Assembly: GCA_964017195.1 (NCBI GenBank)
Contig: OZ024888.1
Coordinates: 11,603,701-11,667,700, forward strand
Source of the DNA: Siderastrea radians
Taxonomy: Eukaryota; Cnidaria; Anthozoa; Scleractinia; Rhizangiidae
DNA length: 64,000 bases
Direction: 5' to 3'
The notes beneath the pieces are model-generated. The model had not been told where the DNA came from. It did no database searches and was given only the letters and a program-made list of their open reading frames with translations. Positions 22,701 through 33,505 of the stretch are shown piece by piece (positions within the stretch are counted from its first letter, which is position 1; every line of letters starts with the position of its first letter). Made by a program: the position numbers and the translations under genes.

Positions 22701-25700
22701 TCCATCTTGATCTTGGTGTAAAATAAACGGTTTTAGATTTTTGGGTTAGCCTACAAATTCTCAAAATGTAAGACCTACTCAAATATCATGAAAGCATTCG
22801 TTGCTCGATCCACCTACAACAAAATTGTGCTCAAAGTTGACTTACAAAAGATGACCAGATCCAAAAATTTCAAGACATCTAGATACACACCAATCCTAAT
22901 TATTCTTGTTAAATGTAAGTTGCACTGGGGACAGATAGCACGTTAAAATGATAAGAAGTGAAGCTCACATTCCCATCAAAGGCCGCCATGTTGATTTCTC
23001 GTCCTGGTTAAGAGACTGCTCGTGATTGGCTAATATACTGATCCACCATGCCTTTCGGACCGTGTCCAACCACCTCTGGAGCCCAGTAAAAAAAGAAATT
23101 TGCTGTAAGGTATCGGATTATCTGCAAGTTGCATGCATATTTGAACGAATTGTTTTGACCACAATTTGAGCGCCGGTTCTATGCTCAACATTAGACTTTA
23201 GTTAATTGCTGGATCACTTCGGCTGTGGAACTTTGAGCAGTATATATTCAGGCACAATTTATATAATTATATATTTTTTAACTTAAGGACGGCGCCTCCT
23301 TTTGTTACTGCGCCCACGTTCTACACGTCTCGGGATATTTGGATTTCTTAAGGAATTTGCCCACTAATACAACAATATTTTTGTGCAGTTTAAGATTATG
23401 TGGAAAAAAGAGATCTTAGCAAGGGCTATCAGCATACAAAAAGAAAATTGGGGGTGGGGGGGGGGGGTAACCGCGCATTTTTCAGAGGAAATTGAGCTTA
23501 AATTTGGAAAGACATTTCCATATACAATCTTTGTATTTTAACGCTTTTCTAGAATTGTGGTTGCTTAATTATCTCTGAAAAATGGTTGGTTACCCACATT
23601 TTTATTTTTCATTTTCATTTTTGGATTCCAATTACCCTTGCAAAAATTCATCTGTGTTATTAGGCACCGTCCTTTAGTGAAAAAATTAAGAAGGACAGGA
23701 ACAAGAAAAACGCAGGATAGGGAGGAGCGGCCCGGATGTTTTAACATTGACCCTGTTTAAGCCACAAATATCTGATTTTACTACCATGTTTAAGACCAAC
23801 GGCTAGAATGGACTAGTCAGACTGTTTCTTATTTCAATATGCTGTACAATAGCAAACTAGTAAAAAAAAAAAAAAAAATTCGGCTTGTGCTGAGGTTTCT
23901 TTAAATTAACATACCTATACGTAAGGTCGTGTAACAATACGCTGTTCAAGACAAAAATTGATAAAATCGATACCCTCTGAGAACCATACCTTATCAGGCC
24001 GTAACGCCCCCCCCCCCAGGGGGTTAGCAAGCGTTTCCGTAGGCTTATCCGCTATTCCTCACTTTCCCACGCAGGTCAAGAATAATGTTGAATGATTTTG
24101 AAAGCTTTTGAAAGTTGTCGAAATGTTTACAGCAATGCTTGATTGTCATCAAACATCATGCAGCCAAGTTGTATTAAACAATATTGGATGACGTGGAACC
24201 GTTTGTCTGAGAAATCTTTTAAATTTTGTCGGATTTCTTGCCGTACGAATGAAGTTGCTGTTTCTTGTTCCTGAAACGTGCGTTTGACCCTCTCACTCTC
24301 AAGAGTACCTAAAATCAAAATACAAGGCAAATCCCAAATTTCAATTTGTAACAGACTAACATATATTAAATAGTAGCTTGTGAAAGTGCTGCTGCAGTGG
24401 AGTCATTTGAATGGTCACACCATAGGAATTCATCCACTGACTCAAGGTTAGAATTACCTCAATGTCTCCATATAACTGCTTCGGGGAGTGAAAGGGATAA
24501 GACGTTTTACGAGCCGTTTATCATGATTAATTTAACCAGAAAGTACGAATTTAAAAGCTTTCATTAAATGTGGTTTCATCCTACAACCAAAGGTTTGTAT
24601 TGGTAACATGTACATTAAACTTGGTGACTTCGTTTGCTTTCTAACTCAGAGAAATGTGTCGTCAGTTTAGAGGGTTTAAGTCCATCTGCCAATTTATAAT
24701 CAGTAAGTTGTTTTTAGTTGTTGCTTTTTTTTCTTTTTCAGTTCCATGGGACTTTGTTGTTCAATATTACGGCAAGAATATCAGTACACAAGACCTACTC
24801 ATCAAACTGAACATGACCTCCGCTCCCTTTGATGTCGCAAACATATGTCCTTCTTGGAAACACTCTTGTGAGTCTGTTTGCCCTGTACATGGAAACGAAG
24901 CTGTGGAGAGATCAACTGAGAAGCCCTGCTACTGCGATAAATTGTGTCTTGAGGTTGGTGATTGCTGTTACGACTACTTTTTAAGGTTAGTGAACAAAGG
25001 ATTAATTAGACCTGAGTGTTGACATCCTGCCTTAAATCTATAGTCATGTGATGGAAAATGGCCAGTCTTAATTCAAAAATAAGAGATTTGTAAAAACACC
25101 TTGTTAAGACGGGCCTTATGGAGCTGCCTTTGTAGGAATACGAAAAGAAAGGAACGTCGTCGTAGTAGGTTGTTCAACTGAATGTCACTGGAAGATTGAT
25201 TGGCATGCTGTTGATTTATCGAGGACGAAAGAGGGTGACATTTTGAGTGTGATTTTCTTGGGGACAGGGTTGTGCAATGCCTCTGGCGACTATTTGGAGG
25301 AACTCGAAAAAAAGGTGGCAGTCGCAATTTTAAGAGGGTGTTAGATCAGGGAATAAATTGCAATCAGAATTCCTGGTGACCTTTTGACTAGGTCTAGGTC
25401 CTTTTGACTAGGACGAGCAACTGAAAGTATGGAACTTTCAATAGATAAAAAGCCTTAAGTTAAGTTGAAACTCCTGTATTTATATTCGCATAAAAGAACA
25501 AAGGTCTCTGTTATACTTAATGTATTCTTAGCTGTTCTTGCTGTTTTGTACTATCTGTTCAAAAATAGCGCTCCTTTTCATAATAGACCAAGAGTTGTTG
25601 TTGTATTTTTAGCTGCTATTCCTATGTCTTTTAGTTTTTGATGAATTGGATTGACTTTTACAACAGAACAAGTTTTTTTAAATATATCTTTAGCTTTGGC

Positions 25701-28700
25701 AAAATGTAAACTTCTTTGTAATTCGAATTGTTCATTTTTGCTAAGCTTGCTTTATTTAGCCTACCTTATAAATGATTTAGCAACCGATGGCATATATTGA
25801 GTGTTCTTGTAATTGTAAGTCCATTCACATCTGACAGACACCGAGAGCCCATCTGTTTCACATTGGATTCTGATGTCTCGACGTCTAAAGTGCGTTTGAA
25901 GTCAATTTCTGTGCGAGGTTCTGTGTGAGGCTCTTAGAATTGCCTACAGGAACTGCAACAATTGAACCATGCAGTTCCTGTAAGGATTTGTGACGTGTTT
26001 CCATTCCATAATTTCCCGCTACCTTCCCAGAACCAAGTGTTCAGTTTCCCGCCGTTTCTAGCACAGAAGATTACGGTTTCCCTCGCGAAGTTTTTGAGTA
26101 GAAAAATCTATCGTCACAAGGGTTTTAGACCGGTATTATACTGATGAAAATAGGTCATGGGAAAGTTTTGGAAGCCTGGATTCAAATCAGGAACTGGACA
26201 TCGAAGGGCTCAAAGCTGCGCAAAGAAACAAATTAGTTGTTCCAGGACAAATATAATATTTTCCTCAAAGAGAAGGTTTTAATTATCTGAATGTCGCCAA
26301 CTGCGAAACGAGGCATATCTTTCGGGCAATCTGCTCACATAAAGAGGGCACAAAACCTCTATAATCGACACTGGATTAATTTTGTTGCATCAAAATATTT
26401 AGCGCTGAAAACAAGCTTAGACTTTAACCAAATGTGAATTTACAATACGTAACCAGTTCTTCGCAAGACTTGTGACCAGGGGAGGTACTTGATCCATGTT
26501 TGGGTATAGGGGTGCCACCTTGACCTGTTAATGAAAAAAAACCAGCTCTAAAATACCTCCCCTGTGTAGGACAGCACCCTCAATTTTTAGGTCCCTGTTT
26601 AAGGAAAACGAGGCCTTCTGTTTCACCTTGGCTCGAAGGAGATAAGCACAGGTATGACAAATGACAAGCTGACTACACACTCTTGTTCTACTTAATTTTG
26701 AAGTGTTTCAAAGACGAGCTTCAGCTGCATGTCATATTTAACGACGACAATCGTACTGGGCATATCCTTATACGACAAGTTCAGACTCTGTTTAAGACAG
26801 ACTCGCGTGGAGGCTCCCAACCATCCCGATCGGAAACTCCAGTTGGAAAGCTTGGATTAACATACCACTTAACAATGACGTCACATGGCCTGCTATCGGT
26901 AATCGTGAATCCGGTGATATTTCTGTGACATTAGAAAACCCTCCACGCTTTAAAGGGAAATATAATTAAACGGAGACATAAAAAGATAAACTGCATGTTT
27001 GGAATCCGTGAACAATAACATGTGATAGAAGAATAGCTATAAATAGGAAACTTTTGACTAGGCTGTTTTTTGGCAGCAATATTTGTTGTTTATAATTAAA
27101 ATTACCTAGCATGTTACTGATGACTGTTTTTATAGGTGTGCTGATGGCCAGACTAAGAAACCACAGCATTCCACCCAAAAGTGTGTTAAAACTACAAACA
27201 AGGAGGGCGACTATGGCTTCGTTATGATTAACAGGTGTCCATCTGATAATACCGACAAGGATCTAGAAACTTTGTGTACTGCAACGTCTTCTACCGCTGA
27301 CCTTTTCACAATGCTTCCTGTTTCGAACTTGAATGATAATATTGTTTTCAAGAATGTTTTCTGTGCCAGATGCAATCATGTCAGGAACCAGGCGTACTGG
27401 AAGTTTTCTGCTTCATGCGAAAATGTTAGGGCCGACGATATCCCAAGCAACAGATCTCTAATGCTGGAGTTTGTGATACAAAAATGCAAATGGCATTTCA
27501 AAGAACCAAGTAATAACTATAAACACCTAAAAACATGTTTAGCTGTGGAGAATGGATGTACGGATTCAGAGTTGGTTGGAAAAGAACCATTGCTACCTGG
27601 AATGTGTTCGTTTTATGTCTTCCCGGTATGTGACGAAGTTCGAAAGAAGAATCCTCATTGCGAAATATGCCGTGGTAATGACATCAGCAGTCCGTATTAT
27701 TGTCGCTGTTTAAGACCAGCACCTCCAACTCCGACAGAACTGCCAGGGCTTGGTGGCCCACCGTCTTTGGATATTCTATTTGATTTCTCCTCATCCTCCT
27801 CTCATTCTGTGAAAGTGGGAGACAAAACGACGGTTGTTGAGAACAAGGCATGCAATGAAGGGTTTCTGTTCGATCCATTCGCTGAAAAATGCGTGCAAAT
27901 CCATAAGACAACAATTTCAGTAAACAAAACAACTGTTCGTTTGACTTGCAACGGGTCAGGCTTCGTCATGATGGACCTTAGTTCAGCGACTCTGTTCCCA
28001 AACGGTTCAATATGGATTCCTCTGCATAATAGATTGTACAATAATGGGAGTTACTTCATTAATGGTTCCTCGTTGTTCGTTTGCATGAACCTCACGCGGA
28101 ATTTTACTGAAACTACCACACTGACTTCTGAGAAATCCACGATTACCCCACTGCAGATAATTACTTACATTGGTTGTGCAATTTCTATGATATCTCTGAT
28201 ACTCCTCATAGGCATCTATATCGCCTTTGCAGAGCTGAGGACATTACCTGGAAAGAACCTTATGAGTCTGTCGTGTACCATGTTGTTATATCACACAGTT
28301 TACTTTCTGACCGGTCAGACCAATCACACAAATCTTTGCACAACGGTATCCGTCTTGCTTCATTATTTTTTGCTGTCAAGCTTTTGCTGGATGAGTGTGA
28401 TGGCCTTTGATGTTGCCAAGACGTTTGGAAGAAAAGGTAACAAATATTAGAGGGTGTGATAGTGGCGTATAAGTCCCAATGAGCATCAATGACTTCAAAA
28501 AACGCCGTTTTATTTGACATTGGAGAGATTAAGCATCACGTTTACAGAAAACGCGAACGGCAAAAATACCTCGTGATCTTGAGTTTCCCGCCATTTTTCC
28601 TTTTTCCGTTTGCCGTTTCAACATGAAGAGGCCTGTTCTCGCCTTCATCAACAACGCGAGTATTTCTTGACAGTTTTTGATTCGTTCTGTTACAATTATC

Positions 28701-31521
28701 AGCCTGTGCTTAATCACACGGTAATGTTTTATTCATTTTTCAAGCAAACTGACCGGTTTACTGTCGGTGTTCACGCAAAAAGGAAGAAAAAAGTGCGAGA
28801 AAGCGAGCTGATGTTTGGTTGAAAAAGGCGCTCAAATTATACAGTACGTAAAAAACTACCCAAGGAAACCATATTCAAACTGTATCTAATATTTTAGTTA
28901 AGTTAGAAAGTTGCCTTTTTGTGTATCATAGCTTTTAATGAGTTTACCCGAACCTTAAGAGGAAATTGTTCATTTTAAAACTGCAGACGACAAGCGGCAG
29001 GTTGACGTTTGCCGTTTGCTGTAAACGTGATGCTTAATCTCTCTATTGATTCTTCTCCGCGCGGTTAATTTCAAATTCACTTGATTACTGTATTACATGT
29101 TTAGCTAGACTATTCATAGTCCTGTAAGACAATTTTTTTTACCAATTAATTTGAGTGGGACAGAGATTGAAATATGCACATACTTACTACTTTACGTTGT
29201 CACTTGCAATATGAAGTGCTTATCCAGATTGCCTGACAAAGCGCCACTCCAGAGAAACCAGGAGTAGCAATACATCTGTAACAGCTTTGCAGCAGAAGAG
29301 TTTTCGAAAACATGACCATAACTCAGGAGGTTGTCCCAATTTTTCGGAAAATGATCTCTGGCCGTAAATGGCGCAGACATTTTTTAATGGAACGGGTTTG
29401 TTTCATGTCGCTCTACTGGAAAATACCTGACTGTGCGTTTCATAGAGAATACAGCTTGAGGGCGATATTCGGAACATTAACTTTGGCACGTCTGATTTAC
29501 ATTCGGACTTGCCAACTACTAAGTTAAAGCCTTTTTTCCAAACCTTCCTTCATTTCATATAATTTTTGTTTTCTGATGTGGTTTAACAATATCGGGAGTC
29601 TACAGAGTAAAAAACTGTTTCATTTTAATGAAACAACCTGAGAGCTCTACCTAGGGCGCAAACCATCAAAATGCTGGTCTATATTCCAACTTGTCTGAGC
29701 ACTTCATCCTAAAGAAACGTTGAGCAAACTTTCATGAACAATATTCACCTTGATTACAGGACAAGTTGCCCGCTCATCAAGCACTGGGGGCAGTAAAGCA
29801 GCACTGGTGAAGTACAGTATTTTTGCTTGGATAACGCCTGCTGTTGTTGTCACGACCAGCGTCGTTCTTGATAAAACTGACGCGGTGTTTATTGGATACG
29901 GTGAGTGTAAACTTTCATTTGATAAAATCATTTCGTCTCAAAACAAAACAATGTGTGCGCTCGTCTATCTGTCTGGGTGTGGATGAGTAAGGATGCAATT
30001 CCAGCTCCTCGTGTGCATTATCGTTTTATTTGCGTTTACTCAGTGGGAAAGCTTGCTATAAGCTGGAAATGTCTCCTACCTAGGCTATTGCGGGCCTTAG
30101 CTCAGCCCCCATTCTACAACTCTGCCAGAGTAGGCAAAGAGCTTTTTCTCTTATCATTTGTTCTTAGGTGATAAAATCTGCTGGATTTCGAATGGGAAAG
30201 CACTTCTCGTAGTTCTTGGTGTGCCTGTGGCAAGTATTCTTGTTTTTAACTGTGCTGCCCTCTCTTTCACGCTGGTGTCCATCTGGAGAGTCCAAAAGGT
30301 ATTAATTTTATTTTCTTTTTTAAAAATAAAATCGGCTTTTTAAAACTGTGATTCGAGTGATCACTCTATAGGTAACAAGTTTTGGAAATTAGGCAAGCAT
30401 TCAATGAGATTGCAGCGCATAGTGGCCCCTCACCCCGCGGGAAATCATCCACGATATTGGTAACTGAAGAACAGACAGAGATACGTTGAATTAAAACACA
30501 TAGCATTAAAATTACAATTTTTGAAATTAAAATGCATATAATTAAACTTATATTTTGTTCTCGTTATTTTTTCGATTGCATGCAGTTTAGAAAGAGCATT
30601 TAATTGAGTCAATCTTAAAGGCACGTAAAAGAGTGCAAAGCCAACAATGTAGACACGCGTTAAAGCATATATGAGACATTTAACGTACCTCACAATTAAC
30701 AATATAATTATTCGCCGAAGTAAAAATTGGCGAATTACTGAGCCTGAGGCGAATAATTGTTTTACTATAATTTTGAGAAGTGGACTTAAAAAGTGAAAAA
30801 AAAAAAGGCTAAAACTTGACAAAAAACACACGAATAAAAGTAACTTAGCTTAGCAGCCGTGCCTTGAAATGTTATATTGACCTGTAGCTCGGAAAATATA
30901 GCATTAAAATTACACTACTCTGGGTTATTTTCTCAGACCACTCGCCGTGTTGCGGATCAGAGTCAACAGACCAGTCTACCTGTCCTGTACATTAAGCTGT
31001 CTTCTGCTTTGGGATTTACCTGGGTGTTGGGTTTTATTGTCCCATTCACTCATGTCGAATTCCTCGCTTACCTGTTTGTGATTTGCAACAGTTTACAAGG
31101 TACGTTGGTAAATATATACTGTCTCCTCTTCCTCTTATTAACATCCTTACACATCGTCCTTTACTTAATCTGTCTCCCCCACAGCCTCTCGGCCTTTTTT
31201 GTCTCTGTCTCTGTCCATCTGTCTGTCTGTTTGTTTGTCCAGAAAGTTTTGGATTTGTCAACGAGTTGATAGGGTAAATTGGCCACCGTAAAGAGATTGA
31301 AAGCTGACGTTTCGAGCGTTGGATTCGCTCTGTCGAAGGGGTAACGCACAAAGTGTCAGCTTTCAATCTCTTTACGGTGGCCAATTCACCTTATCAACTC
31401 AATTGATAAATCCAAAATTTTGTGTTTCGCGTCCCCACTCACGCAGCACCACAGTTTCTTTAGAAACTAACCCCTTGCTTGTTTGTCTGTCCTCCTGTCC
31501 TTCTGTCTGTCTATCTGTCTA

Positions 31522-31570
<49 letters not shown>

Positions 31571-31804
31571 GTACCTGTCCCTCTGCCTGTCTGTCTTTTT
31601 GCCTCTTTCTCCCTCAGTTGCTTCGTTATTAAAGGTTGTATAACATTTCTTGCAGGGTTTTTCATTTTTCTGGCTTTTGTGGCAAATAAAAGAACAATGA
31701 ACAAGGTGAAAGGCGCTTGGAAGGCGAGGCGGCCAAAGTCCAGTAGCTTGTTAAACACCCATACCAACGCTAATCACAGCAAGACTAGAATCACAAGGGT
31801 TTAG
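19439..31804 (+). CDS. Somatomedin-B, Methuselah-like family B GPCR, gene 2 (complete)
   Basis: Probable plasma-membrane receptor of 801 residues. Exons: 19439-19715, 24742-24985, 27136-28436, 29760-29900, 30168-30298, 30937-31099, 31656-31804; the phases agree throughout. In order: a signal peptide with a Thr/Pro/Ser-rich linker; an eight-Cys SMB domain; a Cys-rich, glycosylated ectodomain; the LDILFDFSS box; the DPFAEKC loop; then TM1-TM7. From the SMB exon on, the small exons have exactly the lengths of gene 1 (244, 141, 131, 163 bp) and the TM6 exon is nearly identical. The first exon is assigned because its phase-1 donor fits and gene 3 has a signal-peptide exon in the same place. The 5-kb first intron could hide another exon. 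Role from family; ligand unknown. Confidence 0.87.
19716..23283 (+). other. Gene 2 first intron, left part
   Basis: A possible small MITE sits at 21562-21745, bounded by GTGTTTACAT and its near-inverse ATGTAAACAC. A short direct repeat (GGGATGTT..AATCAAT..TTCACAGTTCTC) occurs at 21874 and 21963. Otherwise I see nothing coding. Confidence 0.5.
23284..23676 (+). mobile_element. MITE of the AAGGACGGCGCCT family, uninterrupted
   Basis: Its ends are inverted: TAAGGACGGCGCCTCC at the left and AGGCACCGTCCTTTA at the right. The body matches 6073-7030. At 23341-23360 it reads GGATTTCTTAAGGAATTTGC with a single TTAA, which is the unoccupied form of the site filled at 6150-6729. Confidence 0.8.
24742..24985 (+). 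CDS. Gene 2 exon 2: somatomedin-B domain
   Basis: The acceptor TTCTTTTTCAG ends at 24741 and the donor AAG|GTTAGT is at 24986. The exon encodes PWDFVVQYYGKNISTQDL and then an SMB domain with eight Cys ending GDCCYDY. An in-frame ATG at 24654 would give a read-through start, but the hydrophobic run before the exon is the pyrimidine tract being translated. Confidence 0.88.
24986..27135 (+). other. Gene 2 intron 2, nothing recognised
   Basis: About 2.1 kb between the SMB and ectodomain exons. Only a tiny tandem repeat of CCTTTTGACTAGG near 25381-25412 stands out. Confidence 0.5.
27136..28436 (+). CDS. Gene 2 exon 3: Cys-rich ectodomain and TM1-TM3
   Basis: The acceptor TTTTTATAG ends at 27135 and the donor AAAG|GTAACA is at 28437, phase 1. 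Marks in order: [26 protein letters not shown], a Pro-rich hinge, [32 protein letters not shown], then TM1-TM3 ending in MAFDVAKTF. The exon is seven codons longer than in gene 1. Confidence 0.9.
28523..29043. mobile_element. MITE with perfect 25-bp inverted ends
   Basis: It lies in the intron after the gene 2 TM3 exon. The left end starts GAGAGATTAAGCATCACG and the right end is the exact inverse over 25 bases; the homology then continues imperfectly (AACGGCAAA and its inverse). The 521-bp body has no supported transposase frame. Confidence 0.85.
29760..29900 (+). CDS. Gene 2 exon 4: TM4
   Basis: The 141-bp exon enters after GATTACAG and leaves at G|GTGAGT, phase 1 to 1. It encodes GQVARSSSTGGSKAALVKYS and TM4 (FAWITPAVVVTTSVVL), ending in FIGYG. 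Confidence 0.9.
30168..30298 (+). CDS. Gene 2 exon 5: TM5
   Basis: The 131-bp exon runs from acceptor TTCTTAG to donor AAG|GTATTA, phase 1 to 0. It encodes [14 protein letters not shown], then TM5 ([18 protein letters not shown]) and the loop SIWRVQK. Confidence 0.9.
30937..31099 (+). CDS. Gene 2 exon 6: TM6 and TM7 start
   Basis: The acceptor TTTCTCAG and donor CAAG|GTACGT bound 163 bp, phase 0 to 1. The product [20 protein letters not shown] is nearly identical to gene 1. Here the donor is an ordinary GT, unlike the GC of gene 1. Confidence 0.9.
31244..31475. mobile_element. Inverted Penelope-like 3' remnant with decayed hammerhead motif
   Basis: Arms from 31244 (AGTTTTGGATTTGTCAA, GGCCACCGTAAAGAG) pair with arms up to 31425 (CTCTTTACGGTGGCC, AAATCCAAAATTTTGTG). 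Around the centre are GACGTTTCGAGCG and CGCTCTGTCGAAGGGGTAAC, damaged forms of the CTGANGA..GAAA..GTC hammerhead core that Penelope-like elements are known to carry. The flank to 31475 matches 60425-60510. Confidence 0.65.
31500..31572 (+). repeat. (CTGT)n microsatellite
   Basis: About 15 CTGT units sit in the last intron of gene 2, with shorter CTGT runs near 31217 and 31585. Leu-Ser-Val-Cys reading frames here are artefacts. Confidence 0.95.
31656..31804 (+). CDS. Gene 2 last exon: TM7 end and tail
   Basis: The acceptor TTCTTGCAG ends at 31655. The product [20 protein letters not shown] is followed by a basic, Asn/Thr-rich tail that ends at the TAG at 31802-31804. KRTMNK is shared with gene 1, while the last 25 residues are not. 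Confidence 0.9.
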
Positions 31805-31867
31805 TTGATCTCAAAATTACGAAACTGTTATTTACCAAAGAGGAGGTGAAAAGTTGTGGATATTTAA

Positions 31868-33505
31868 GAGCGACTTTCAGTAAAAAATCAAGCAAAATTT
31901 CAATTTCGCGGCAGTAATTGAAAAATCGATTTCTTTCCTTATTTTGCATATAATTAGGTATTGGTAAAGCTAGAAACCTGATCTGGTTCGTTTCGCCAGA
32001 AGCGCGTTATTTTCGAAAAAAAAAAAAAAACGAGGAAATCGATTGTCGGGTCCAGGAGGTCAAAATCACGGGAAATTAATCTTGAAAATCAGTACTATAA
32101 ACTTGCATCGCGCTGGTAAACTAAAGGGCCGAGAAAAAAGATAGGCACTTCCTATCGCCAGAACAAGTCTTTTTCCTTAACTAGACAGTTGTGAAACAGC
32201 ACTAGCGAAGTCTACTGAACACAAACAATTCCAAACTAAAAGGCAGGTTTTGGTGATCACGTAGAAACTGATTTGGAACTTAACTTCTGTGAAATAATTT
32301 AACACGTTCCATGATTCTAAGCGGTCTCAGTCCTCATTCAATGGACAGCACAAACATTGAAATAAACCATACCTTAAAACTCGCTTGGGTTATGCATGCT
32401 ACTTTGTTTGGGACCACTTCGAGCTCAGCAAAGTTTTAACAAATGGGGCTTAGTGAAGTTGAATTTTGCCGTACACAAAAACACGGGAAGATTTGCTTCT
32501 TTCACCAAACGGGCTCGCTCTACTTCATTCATGTTAATTTCCAGGGTCAACATTCTTTTGCTTTCCAAAAAGAGGAAAAAAAAACCTAAATGGGCGATTT
32601 TCACGTTTCCAAACTTCTGTTCCTTCGTGTGCAAATTTTCTTTGTACATTTGTTTGCATTGCGTTACCAAATAACGTGACTAAATTGTTTAACCAAATTT
32701 AGATGTATAATGTGACAGGTACAGGTGTAGCATATTAGATGGCACGTTTTGTCGTGGTTTGCACAGAGACTCACAATGACAACACCAGTATCGTTCATTT
32801 TTTCTTTTCCCTCTACCTTTTTTGAGATCAACCGAACATTTTAGCTTGAAGCCACCTTCAAGCATCAAGCAACGACGACGAAAAGAGAGATTGTGGAGCT
32901 TAACACGGACATTTTTGTGTATTTCTGGATGCGGCAAAGTTGAACTTCATTAAGCCTCAGTTTTCCCAAAGACAGCAGCATGGATAACCCAAGCCAGTCT
33001 CATGGTATACGGTTTAGTTCAACATTTCTACTGTCTGTTTAGTAGGGATTTAAAACAATTGGGGTTGTGGCACATGTTAAATTATTTCACAGAAGTTAGG
33101 TTCCAAATCAGTTTCTACGTAAACATTAGAACCTGCCTTTTAGTTTGGAATTGTTTGTGCTCATTGTATTTCGCTACTGCTGTTTTGTAACTGCCTAGTT
33201 AATGAAAAAGACTTGTTCTGTTGATAAGAAGTGTCTATCTTTTTCTCCGCGCTTTAGTTTACCAGCGCAATGCAATTTAATAGTACTGATTTTCAAGATT
33301 AATCTCCTGTGATTTTGACCTCCCGAACCCGAGAATCGATTTCCTCATTTTTTTCAAAAATAACGCGCTTCTGGGGAAAACGAACCGTCTCAGGTTTCTA
33401 GTTTTACCAATACCCATTTATGTGCAAACTGCGTTAGAAATCGATTTTTCAACTTCTGCCGCCGAATGCTCGATGTTTACTGAAAGTCACTCTTAACGAG
33501 CTGTG
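31868..33505. mobile_element. Large foldback element downstream of gene 2
   Basis: Arms of about 600 bp (about 31868-32480 and 32925-33505) are imperfect inverse copies. Matching pairs include GAGCGACTTTCAGTA with TACTGAAAGTCACTC, and AAAAGGCAGGTT with AACCTGCCTTTT. A centre of about 450 bp lies between. It starts only 64 bp after the gene 2 stop, so the gene 2 3' UTR probably reads into it. No known transposase is seen. Confidence 0.75.

Noticed and set aside
24654..24741. Alternative ATG start for gene 2 with a hydrophobic N-terminus read into the SMB exon
   Set aside because: The Phe/Leu/Ser-rich run is the translated pyrimidine tract of the splice acceptor. The paralogs all splice here in phase 1.
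31319..31804. Long plus-strand frame joining the CTGT microsatellite to the gene 2 last exon
   Set aside because: It runs in from the intron; the acceptor at 31655 and the paralogs set the true exon.
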